Positions 21,955 through 32,440 of a stretch of DNA of 64,000 bases are shown here, one piece after another. The notes beneath the pieces are model-generated. The model was given only the letters and a program-made list of their open reading frames with translations. It searched no databases and was not told where the DNA came from. The translations under genes were made by a program, and so were the position numbers. The DNA comes from Jaltomata sinuosa (taxonomy: Eukaryota; Streptophyta; Magnoliopsida; Solanales; Solanaceae): NCBI GenBank assembly GCA_003996215.1, contig QJPP01001803.1, positions 1 through 64,000 of the forward strand, written 5' to 3'. Numbering within the stretch: the first letter of the stretch is position 1; each line of letters starts with the position of its first letter.

Positions 21955-22325
21955 TCCAGGGACAATGGCTCAGACGATGATCCATCATTTGGAAGCACGG
22001 TCCCGTCTTGTGCTCCCATCATCCTATCTCCAGAAGACCCCTCAGAGTGTCCCAGAAATGATGAGTCCAAGAATGGTCCATCCTTCTGGATGACGGACCG
22101 TCTTCTCAGCTTTCCTGGTACTCGTAGTCCTATGTTCAGAAACCTGTTTTCGAAGTGCCAAAAACGATGAGTCAAAGGATGGCCGGTCCTTCTGGATGAT
22201 GGGTCTTTGTTCCAACCGTAATCATTGAGTTCCAGTAGCCCCCAGACTCTTTTGGTCAAACCACGGTTCCCTTTTACGGTCCGTCCTAATGGATGATGGA
22301 CCGTCATCCAACCCGTGGTCACTGA
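21955..22325. repeat. GACGGACCGTC palindrome block in E6 LTR
   Basis: Repeated variants of gacggaccgtc, ggatgacgg and ccttctggatga alternate over about 370 bases. The clearest is the near-palindromic 19-mer at 22291-22309 (ggatgatgga to ccgtcatcc). The 3' LTR copy is at about 29115-29490, and E11 has the same kind of block at 58790-59160. Many CG sites have decayed to TG/CA. Confidence 0.7.
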
Positions 22326-23000
22326 CTTCGACAATTTTTCCAGCTTTGCTTAAATTAAGTCTAGGGGCATTTTGGTTATTTCTCACCCTATTTTGTATTA
22401 AGTTAAGTTGTTTTGACTACTTTTAGAAGGGTTTTCACCCATATTACCTAAGTCCCTCTTAAGTTCATCATTCTTCACTCAAAAAGGAAAGTTGCTCTCA
22501 AGCTCAAGTCTCCAAACTCCAAGTCAAGTCTCCTTATTCTTTTCCAATCAAGTGGGTAATCTTTCACCAACGTATGTGGGTTTTTAACAAAGGGTTCCTT
22601 TCACCCTTGTTTCCAAAATCCCCAATTCTTATGTTGAAATATAAACTTATGAAATTAGGGTTTTGATCTAAATTGGGGAAAATTTATGAAATAAGTTTCT
22701 ATATTTAAATTCATGGTTTCCTCTTGATTACTTGTGATTTAAGTATGATTCTCTTGTTGGTTTTAAAAGCCCAAGCATGAAAGTTGATTTTTAGCATGAA
22801 ACTATGAAATTGCATGTTTTCAAGAGAAACTAGGCATGATTAGATATCATGGCCTTTATGTATTTATGAAATTGCATGCCTAATTCTTCAAGTATGAATT
22901 TAGAAAGAAAACCATATTTTTGAATTATGGCTATCCTAAGCTTATGAACTATGATATAAAAGTTGCATGATACCCGATGTGTTTTCATGCTTTATATATA

Positions 23001-23060
23001 AGATTTGGCATGAGAGTATGCCCTTATGAATAAGATTTGGCATGAGAGTATGCCTTCATG
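23001..23060 (+). repeat. 32-bp tandem duplication in E6 LTR
   Basis: agatttggcatgagagtatg starts at 23001 and again at 23033 (period 32). The 3' LTR has the same two copies (30149, 30181). E11 has three copies. Confidence 0.8.
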
Positions 23061-24019
23061 ATTATGAGTTATATGTATGCATGTTTTGGGAGTAGTATTT
23101 AGCACCGAGAGGACGGGGTGAGAGTACCCTTAGTCCCATAAACTACATTTCTAGTGTAGGTCATGATATGATATGATATATGCTTTAAAGGCTTATGAGA
23201 GTGGATCCACGTCTTTATATATGGTTTCCTTGCCTTAGCGTGGCATAGGATAGCTTGACAACTAGGGTTATATAGTTGGGTATGGTGACTTATTCCTTGG
23301 CAGGGTTCAAAGTTAGCTTTGCTAACTGAGGTTATACAGTTAGATTCCATGTAGCTCACATGGTCTCATGTCGATTATAAGAAACTCTCGTATGTTATGT
23401 TTTCAAGTTTTCTAAGCTTTATGAACCTTCTTATGAAACATCATCTTGAAGTTGGCTTTTGCCTTATGATTTAGCTTTTCATGTTGATATCTTTTCATGA
23501 TACTCTACTATGTATGAATTATGTTTAAGTACCCTTTTAAAGCATGTTCTCCTTACTTATGCATCACTCACATACTTAGTACATTCCATAGTACTAACGC
23601 ATATTGTGCTGCATCTTTTATGATGCATACTCAGGTACCCTTTCTCAGCTTCGTGGCTAGAGTCTCAGGCCACCTCCTTAGGCAGTTGTGGTGAGTCCTC
23701 ATGGTTCAAGGACTAGTTACGCTTTTCCTTATGTTAACTTTACTTTTATACTACGAGTTAGCTGGGTCTTGTCCTAGCAACTTTTATGAGTTATGACTAA
23801 AGGCTTTAAGACATAGTTTGTATTCGAGTTCCCTTTTTGGATGTTGTATGTTATGTGGCTCTTAGACCCTTATTGATGTTTCCTTATTGGATTTCCGTAT
23901 TATGGTTCCACTTATCTTTTGTTATGCTTGAGAATGCTATAGCCAAGAGTTAGCTTGGGATCCTTCTGGTCCCGAGTCCCGTGTTACATCTAGGGGGTAA
24001 CCTCAGGGCGTTACAAACT

Positions 24020-24031
24020 TGATATCAGAGC
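24020..24031 (+). other. E6 primer binding site (tRNA-Met type)
   Basis: TGATATCAGAGC; one G-to-A change from TGGTATCAGAGC. Confidence 0.85.
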
Positions 24032-24237
24032 CTCAGGTTCAAGAGTCCTAGGATATCTGAAAGCCGCATCGAGTCAAGTCTTTCTCATGTGTGTGAAGCG
24101 CGCCATACATATGAAGAGGAAGCTATGAGGTGTCTTAGAAAAACTTCACTTCTTTCATGATCACATCGTGCGATAGAGCTTAAGTATAATATTCTTCTAA
24201 TCCTTCTCTTATGCATTTCAGATTATTCCTCGTTGTT

Positions 24238-25370
24238 ATGCCTCCCCGAGCCACTCAAAATGCCACTCCTCAAGTTCTGGTTCCCGATGTCATGAATGAT
24301 GAGTTTAGGAATGCTATTCACCTACTAGCTCAGACATTGGCAAATCAACAGGCTTCTGCCCCCGCACTTCCTCAAGGTGGGGTAGCGGCCCGAGTTTGTG
24401 ACTTTATCTGTATGAACCCACCGGAGTTTTGGGGTTCAAAAGTGGGAGTGGACCCGCTCAACTTTGTTGATGAAGTGAAGAAGATCTTTGAGGTAATGCA
24501 AGTAGCGGGTGTTGATTGTGTTGAGCTTGCATCCTATCAACTCAAGGATGTGGCTCATATTTGGTTCATGCAATAGAAGGAGGCTAGAGTGAGGGATGCG
24601 ATCCCTATGACTTGGGAGTGTTTTGAGAGAGCCTTTCTTGATAGGTTCTTTCCCCGCAAGTTGAGGCAAGCGAAGGTGGAAGAATTTGTGAACTTGAGGC
24701 AAGGTTCGATGTCGGTTCAAGAGTATAGTTTGAAGTTCACTCAGTTGTCTAGATATGCCCCCTCCATGGTAATGGACCCGCATGATCAAATTAGCATGTT
24801 CATCTATGGTGTTTCTGATATAGTGAAGAAGGAATGTAGGTCTGCCTTGTTGTTGAGTGACATGAACATCTCTCATCTCATGACTCATGCCTATCAGATT
24901 GAGGGTGATAAGCTTAAGTATATGTCTAGAGAGAACAAGAGGGTTAGATTCGAGGGATTAAGTTTTGGTCATCACAGGTTCGGAGGTGGACATCGTTCTT
25001 CTTTCTAGAAGAAGTCATCAGGTTCGATTCAATTTTCTACTAGTGCTCCTACCCAGGATCAGAAGCCTCGTCATGATCAGGGTAGTAGAGGGTATGGTTC
25101 TTATTCCCAGTCTCAGGGTAGTCTTACTAAGGGACCCTCCTACCCATCTTGTGCTAAGTGTGGCAAGAATCATGTTGGCGAGTGTTTGGCCAATTCAGGT
25201 GGTTGCTTTGGTTGTGGTCAGGCTGGGCATCATATCAAGGATTGCCCTTCAACTAGGAAGGGGCAGGGAGGTGGTAGGGCTCAGTATACCCCAGCAGCTT
25301 CAGGTGGTAGACCAGCCCCGCAGGGCACAACTTCTAGTTTTGGTGGTCAGCGCCAGAATTGTCTTTATGC
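24238..25370 (+). pseudogene. E6 gag pseudogene
   Basis: ATG 24238 (MPPRATQNATPQVL) is chosen because the sequence after it is the conserved N-terminus shared with E11 and, without its ATG, E5. Capsid core: NPPEFWGSKVGVDPLNFVDEV, SYQLKDVAHIWF, WECFERAFLDRFFPRKL, then FVNLRQGSMSVQEY. Nucleocapsid: CAKCGKNHVGEC and the zinc knuckle CFGCGQAGHHIKDC (25204-25245), all ligands intact. Two in-frame stops interrupt it: TAG at 24574 (Trp expected, QW) and TAG at 25006 (Gln expected). There is no frameshift in this part. Confidence 0.9.
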
Positions 25371-28300
25371 TATGTCCTCCCGTCAGGACCAGGAGAGTTC
25401 ACCAGATATGGTTATCGGTACGTTAAATGTCTTCTCTCTTGATGTGTATGCCTTGTTGGATCCCGGTGCATCCTTATCTTTTATAACTCCTTATGTGGCT
25501 TGTAAGTTTGAGATCCGTCCTGAATTTCTTTTAGAACCCTTTCACGTTTCTACTCCTGTTGGTGAGTCAGTCCTAGCCGAAAGAGTCTATCGAAATTGCC
25601 ATATCTCAATCCTTCATAGAGTCACTTCAGCGGATTTAGTAGAGTTGGAGATGACTGATTTTGATATCATTCTCGGTATGGATTGGTTGTATGCATGTTA
25701 TGCCTCAGTTGATTGCCGCACTCGTGTGGTTAGTTTCAAGTTTCCTAATGAACTTGTCCTAGAATGGCAAGGAAATTCCTTTTCTTTGAAGGGTCATTTC
25801 ATATCTTATCTTGAGGCTCGGAAGATGATTTCTAAGGGTTATGTCTATCATATAGTTCGGGTTATAGACATGGAGTCCGAGACCCCGACTATTCAGTCTA
25901 TTCCTGTTGTGAATGAATTCCTAGAAGTGTTCCCCGATGATTTGACTAGAGTCCCTCTCTAGCGGGAAATTGACTTTAGGATAGATCTTCTTCTGGATAC
26001 GAATCCTATACTTATTTCTCCCTGTAGAATTGCCCCCGCGGAACTCAGGGAGTTGAAAGACCAGCTGAAAGACTTGCTTTATAAGGGTTTCATCAGGCCT
26101 AGTATTTCACCTTGGGGTGCCCCAGTTTTGTTTCTTCGGAAGAAAGATGGTTCTCTTAGAATGTGTATTGACTACCGTCAATTGAACAAGGTCACAATTA
26201 AGAATAAGTATCCCATTCCTAGGATTGATGACTTGTTCGATCAGCTTCAGGGTGCTAGTTTCTTCTCCAAAATCAACCTTAGATCCGATTATCATTAGCT
26301 TTGGGTTCGGGAATGTGATATCACGAAGACAATATTCAGGACTTGGTATGGTCATTATGAGTTTGTCGTCATGTCCTTTGGTCTAACGAATGCTCCTACA
26401 GCTTTTATGGATTTGATGAATCGTGTGTTCAAACAGTATTTGGATATGTTTGTGATTGTTTTCATTGATGATATCCTCATCTACTCTCGGAGTGAGGAGG
26501 ATCATGCGAATCACTTGAAGGTTGTGTTGCAAACTCTCAAGGATAGACAGTTTTTTGCAAAGTTTAGCAAGTGTGAGTTGTGGATGCAGTCTGTTGCTTT
26601 TCTGGGCCATATTGTGACTAAAGATGGTATTCGGGTTGACTCTCAAAAGATTGAGGCGGTAAAGAACTGGCCTAGACCCACTTCCCCATCCGATATTAGG
26701 AGTTTTTTGGGTTTGGCTGGTTACTATAGGAGATTGATGGAAGGGTTTTTCTCCCTTGCTTCCCCATTAACCCGATTAACTCAGAAAAAGGTAAAGTTTC
26801 AATGGTCCAACTCTGGTGAGAAAAGTTTTCAGGAATTGAAGACTCGGTTGACTACAGCTCCAATATTGGCTCTACCCGAGGGCCTTGATAATTTTGTTGT
26901 GTATTGTGATGCCTCCAGAATTGGTTTGGGTTGTGTTTTGATGCAACGGGGCAAGGTGATTGCTTATGCCTCAAGACAGCTTAGGTGCATAAGAAGAACT
27001 ACCCTACTCACGATCTTGAGCTACCAGCCGTGGTTTTTGCTTTGAAGATTTGGAGACATTATTTGTATGGTGTGCATGTGGATGTTTTCACCGATCATAA
27101 GAGTTTTCAATATGTGTTCACTCAAAAGGATTTGAATTTACAACAAAAGAGATGGCTTGAGCTCCTTAAGGATTATGATATGAGTGTGCTTTACCACCCA
27201 GGTAAAGCCAATGTTGTGGCGGATGCTTTGAGTAGATTGTCCATGGGTAGTGTGGCCTTAATTGAAGATGGAAAGAAGGAATTGGTTAAAGAAGTTCATA
27301 GGCTTGCTCGGTTGGGAGTTCACCTTATGGACTCGACCGAAGGTGGTGTGATTGTGACTAATGGTGCTGAATCATCCTTGGTGGCTGATGTGAAAGCCAA
27401 GCAAGACCAAGATCCCGTTCTACTTCAGCTTAAGGGTGCAGTGAGTCAGCAAAAGGTTGAGGTTTTCTCCCAAGGGGGATATGGTGTGCTTCGTTACCAA
27501 GGTCGGTTATGTGTGCCAGATGTAGATGGATTGAGACAACAGATTTTATCTGAGGCTCATAGTTCTAGATAATCCATTCATCTGGATGCCACTAAGATGT
27601 ACCGTGATCTATGGGAAGTCTTTTGGTGGAATAGTATGAAGAAGAACATAGCCGGGTTTGTGGCTAAGTGTCCCAACTGTCAACAGATAAAGGTGGAACA
27701 TCAAAGGCCAGGTGGTATGCTTCAGGATATTGATCTTCCCACTTGGAAATAGGAAGCAATCATATGGACTTTATTACGGGTTTGCCTCGTACTGGAAGGC
27801 AGCATGATTCCATTTGGGTGATTGTCGACCGAATGACCAACTCATCCCATTTCTTGGTTGTTAAGACTACGGATACAGTGGATGATTATGCCAGACTCTA
27901 CATTATGGAGATAGTCCGATTGCATGGTGTTCCCTTGTCTATCATTTTGGATAGATGTCCCCAGTTTACATTTCAGTTTTGGAGATCATTTCAAAAAGGT
28001 CTTGGTACTAAGGTGAAGCTTAGCACAGCTTTTCACCCTCAGACGGATAGCCAGGTCCAGCGTACTATTCAGACTTTGGAGGATATGTTGAGGGCTTTTT
28101 TTATTGACTTCAAAGGAAATTGGGATGATCACTTACCTCTTATCAAGTTTTCCTACAACAACAGTTTCCACTCTAGCATCCAGATGGCTCCATATGAGGC
28201 ACTTTATGGCCGGAGGTGTAGGTCTCCTATTGGTTGGTTCGAAGTTGGTGAGGCAGCCTTAATTGGTCTAGATTCTGTGCACGAGACCATGAAGAAAGTT

Positions 28301-28963
28301 TAGCTTATTCAGGAAAGGTTGAAGATAGCTCAGAGTCGACAGAAATCTTATGCGGATGTGAGGAGAAGGGAGTTAGAATTTGAAGTTGATGACTGGGTTT
28401 TCCATAAGGTGTCACCCATGAAGGGTGTGATGAGGTTTGGAAAGAAAGGAAAGCTCAGTCCCCGTTTTGTAGGTCCTTATCGGATTTCAAGGAGATTTGG
28501 TAGTGTTGCTTATGAGTTTGAGTTGCCAGTGGAGTTGGAAGGGGTTCACCCAGTTTTCCATGTTTCCTTGTTGAAGAAGTGTGTTGGCGACCCAATCTTG
28601 ATTGTTCCTTTAGAATATATAGGTGTGAAGGATAGTCTCACGTATGAGGAGGTTCCCATGGAGATTCTTGATCATCAGATTCAGAGGTTACAAAACAAAG
28701 AGGTCTCTTCGGTAAAAGTCCTTTGGAGGAATTATCTTGTTGAAGGTGCTACTTGGGAAGCGGAAGAGGCTATGAAGGCCAAATATCCTCATCTTTTTCC
28801 TTCCTATTCAGTTCCAACTCGAGGTACTAGTTTCCTCCTTAGTATATTCCTCCAATTCTACTCTGTTAGTTCCTCTCATGAGTTTAGCAAGCGTCCATGT
28901 TTTACGAAGTTAGTTTATCATGTTTTCAAGTTGAAAAGTGCAAGTTTTGTGATTACCCCTTGA
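25371..28963 (+). pseudogene. E6 pol pseudogene (PR-RT-RH-INT-chromodomain)
   Basis: Continues the gag frame. Protease LLDPGAS (Asp 25459). RT GFIRPSISPWGAP near 26085 and FIDD at 26461-26472. RNase H VVYCDAS near 26897 and FTDHKS near 27086. Integrase zinc finger CPNC (27670), Asp 27766, Asp 27950 in ILDRCPQF, but the Glu position reads Gln (CAG 28058, QVQRT). A chromodomain-like end lies near 28630-28790. Stops at 25960, 26296, 27570, 27750 and 28301; one-base losses near 26983 and 27758. The stop that ends E5 pol (gcttgagg) is here actcgagg, so the frame runs on about 50 codons to 28963. Confidence 0.9.
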
Positions 28964-29042
28964 TTTCTATGTTTTGATGTTTGGTTTGGCTGTTTTCCCT
29001 CAGTTTTCCTTGATGAGCCTTCATTCGAGGAGGAATGATCCC

Positions 29043-29055
29043 AAGGGGGAGATAT
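29043..29055 (+). other. E6 polypurine tract
   Basis: AAGGGGGAGATAT, immediately before the 3' LTR and identical to that of E5. Confidence 0.85.
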
Positions 29056-31163
29056 TGTAACACCCCGTGCACGTATCCAGCTATCTAAGTTAAAAATCTC
29101 AGAAAATTTCAAGTTTCTAGGGATGACGACTCAGACGACGATCTATCATTTGGAAGCACGGGTCCGTCCTATGCTCCCATTGTCCCATCTCTAGAAGACC
29201 CCTCAGAATGTCCCAGAAATGATGAGTCCAAGAACGGACTATTCTTTTGGATGACGGACCATCTTCTCAGCTTTCTTGGTACTCGTCGTCCTAAGTTCAG
29301 AAACCTATCTTCCATGTGCCTGAAATGATGAGTCAAAGGATGGCCCATCCTTATGGACAATGGGTCATCGTTCCAACCGTAATCCCTGAGGTCCAGTAGC
29401 CCCCAGACTCTTTCAGTCAAACCACGGTTCCCTTAGACGGTCTGTCCTTCTGGACAATGGACCGTCGTCCAACCCGTGGTCACTGACTTCGACAATTTTT
29501 CTAGCTTTTCTTAAATTAAGTCCAGGGGCATTTTAGTCATTTCTCACCCTATTATGTATTAAGTGAAGTCATTTTGACTACTTTTAGAAGGGTTTTCACC
29601 CATATTACCCTAAGTCCCTCTTAAGTTCATCATTCTTCACTCAAAAAGGAAAGTTGCTCTCAAGCTTTAAGTCAAGTCTCCTTATTCTTTTCCAATCAAG
29701 TGAGTAATCTTCCACCAAGGTATGTGGGTTTTTAACAAAGGGTTCCTTTCACCCTTGTGCCCAAAATCCCCAATTCTTATATTGAAATATGAACTTATGA
29801 AATTAGGATTTTGATCTAAATAGGAAAAAATTTATGAAATTAGTTTCTATGTTTAAATTTATGGTTTCCTCTTGATTACTCATGATTTAAGTATGATTCT
29901 CTTGTTGGTTTTAAAAGACCAAGCATGAAAGTTGATTTTTAGCATAAAACTATTAAATTACATGTTTTCAAGAGAAACTTGGCATGATTAGATATCCTGG
30001 CCTTTATGTATTTATGAAATTGCATGCCTAATTCTTCAAGTATGAATTTAGAAAGAAAAGCATGTTTTTGAATTATGGCTACGCTAAGCTTATGAACTAT
30101 TATATGAAAGTTGCATGATACCCAATGTGTTTTCATGCTTTATGTATAAGATTTGGCATGAGAGTATGCCCTTATGAATAAAATTTGGCATGAGAGTATG
30201 CCTTCATGATTATGAGCTATATGTATGCATGTTTTAGGAGTAGTATTTAGCACCGAGAAGACGGGGTGATAGTACCCTTAGTCCCATAAACTACGTTGCC
30301 AGCGTAGGTCATGATATGATATGATATGTGCCTTAAAGGCTTATGAGAGTGGATCCACGTCTTTATGTATGGTGTCCTTGCCTTAGCGGGGGATAGGACA
30401 GCTTTTCCAACTAGGGTTATAAAGTTGGGTATGGTGACTTGTTCCTTGGCAGGGTTCAAAGTCAGCTTTGCTAGCTGGGGTTATACAGTAAGATTCCATG
30501 TATATCACGTGGTCTCATATCGGCTATAAGAAACTCCCGTATGTTATGTTTTCAAGTTTTCTAAGCTTTATGAACCTTCTTATGAAACATCATCTTCAAG
30601 TTGGCTTTTGCCTTATGATTTAGCTTTTCATGTTGATATCTTTTCATGATACTCTACTATGTATGAATTATGTTTAAGTACCCTTTTAAGGCATGTTCTT
30701 CTTAATTATGCATCGCTCACATACTTATTATATTCCATAGTACTAACGCATATTGCGCTGCATCTTTTATGATGCAGACTCAGGTACCCCTTCTCAGCTT
30801 CGTGGCTAGAGTCTCATGCCATTTGCTTAGTCAGCTGTGGTGAGTCCTCATGGTTCGAGGACTAGTTATGCTTTTCCTTATGTTAGCTTTACTTTTATAC
30901 TCCGAGTTAGCTAGGGTCTTATCTTAGCAACTCTTATGTTATGACTAGAGGCTTTCAGACATAGTTTGTATACGAGTTTTCTTTTTGGATGTTGTATGTT
31001 ATGTGGCACTTAGACCCTTATTGATGTTTCCTTATTGGATTTCCGTATTATGCTTCCGCTTATCTTTTGTTATGCTTTAAAATGCTATGGCCAAAAGTTA
31101 GCTTGGGATCCTTGTGGTCCCGAGTCCCATGTTATGTCTAGAGGGTTATTTCGGGGCATGACA
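29056..31163 (+). repeat. E6 3' LTR (2108 bp)
   Basis: Starts TGTAACACCCC and ends GGCATGACA. Pairs with 21895-24015; contains the same palindrome block and the 32-bp duplication. Confidence 0.92.
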
Positions 31164-32440
31164 TTCAACCCCAGCTCAGTCTTCAGATATTCAGGGTTTA
31201 CTACTTCAGCTATAGGGCATTATTGGAGAGCGTCCTTCTGAGGTAGCATAGATATCTGCTCAGGGGATAGCACTGGGTGTTCAGACTTCAGGTGTGCAGC
31301 CTGCTACTGCAGCTCCTCGTGCTGAAGTTGTCTTGGTTTCAGTGATTGCACAACCTCTTGCTCCTCGCCCAGCTATGACAGATGGGGAGCAGAAGTCCTT
31401 AAGTATATTTTTGAGATTGGCGCCACCGAGATTCGCTGGTACATTGGGTCAGGATCCACATGACTTCATTACTACCTGTGAGAATATATTACACCATCTG
31501 GGTTTTCTAGAGACTCACGGGGTTATATATACTACGTACCAGTAGGAGGGTCCAGCGAAGTTAGGGTGGAGGGAACCGGTTGTTGCAGACCTTCTACATC
31601 AACTCTGATGCCTTGGTCTGAGTTTTATGACACCTTCATGTCCAAGTTCTTACCTTAGAGTAATCGTGAGCGCCACCGGGAGCAGTTCACCAGGCCTATA
31701 CAGGGTTCTATGACTATATTTGAGTATGAGATCCATTTTTATCAGCTTGCTCTATTTGGAGCTATGATCATTCCTACTGACACGAACAGGATTCACAGAT
31801 TTGTTTGGGGATTACAGACAGAGCTTACATAGCCAGCTGAGATATTGGTTTCTAGTGGTCGATTATTTCAGGTTATTGCAGACTATGTCAGTACTCTAGA
31901 GGACTTGCATCAACATGATCAAGGGACTAGAGATAAGAGGCCTCGTTCTCACCGTGGTTACGATGGTTCTAAACATGGTGGTAGAGGTTCAGGACAGTAG
32001 GGCCAAGGTTATCAGCCACAGTAGCACTAGGGTTAGTCCAGCCGATCGGTTTAGGCTTCACTTCAGACTTCTGGTAGTCCTCAGTTTGACCGGGGTCAGT
32101 TTTTGAGAGGTGCAGCTTCTGGGGCATCAGGCCATGGTGGCCATACAGGTTCTACTAGTCTGTCTCAATAGTTCAGTCCATTAGGGCCTTGTTATGAGTG
32201 TGGTGTTGTTGGTCACTATGCATGAGATTTCCCCTAGAAGGGTACAGTCCAGTTAGCCGCTCAGCCGGTCGAGCCTTTGTGAGCAGTTCAGCCTTTGGCT
32301 AGGGGGGTAGTGGTCAGGCTAGAGGTGGTGCCCCACATTGAAGAGCAGGTGGTAGGGATGACAGTCAAGTTAGTGAAGGTCGTTGTCAGTTTTATGCGGT
32401 CCCTGGGATACCGGAGGCAGAGGCCTCGGATGTTCTGATT
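31164..32440 (+). pseudogene. E3 gag, C-terminal part
   Basis: Resumes the gag cut at 21895. The core reads FLRLAPPRFAGTLGQDPHDF (31410-31470), a common gypsy gag entry, and ENILHHLGF; later parts are in several frames. The zinc knuckle starts at 32190 (CYECGVVGHYA) but the following Arg codon is TGA (32223) and the last Cys position reads Phe (TTC 32229), so the zinc site is lost. At least ten stops or frameshifts are present. Confidence 0.8.

Larger units (their letters stand above)
21895..24015 (+). repeat. E6 5' LTR (2121 bp)
   Basis: Collinear with 29056-31163. Differences are mostly transitions and cluster in the CG-rich palindrome block. Ends GGCGTTACA. Confidence 0.92.
21895..31163 (+). 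mobile_element. E6: Tekay-like Ty3/gypsy retrotransposon inserted in E3 gag
   Basis: Two LTRs of nearly equal length (21895-24015 and 29056-31163). PBS, a gag-pol frame with conserved order, and PPT lie between them. The 5' LTR starts CGTAACACC where the 3' copy has TGTAACACC, so the terminal T has changed to C. Flanks are TTTAG (21890-21894) and TTCAA (31164-31168), compatible with a decayed TTCAG duplication. It is 9269 bp long and structurally complete, but dead because of stops and two frameshifts. E11 is a close relative. Confidence 0.92.

Noticed and set aside
24965..25426. ORF rich in Val/Leu overlapping E6 gag
   Set aside because: Alternative frame of gag; the true frame carries the zinc knuckle.
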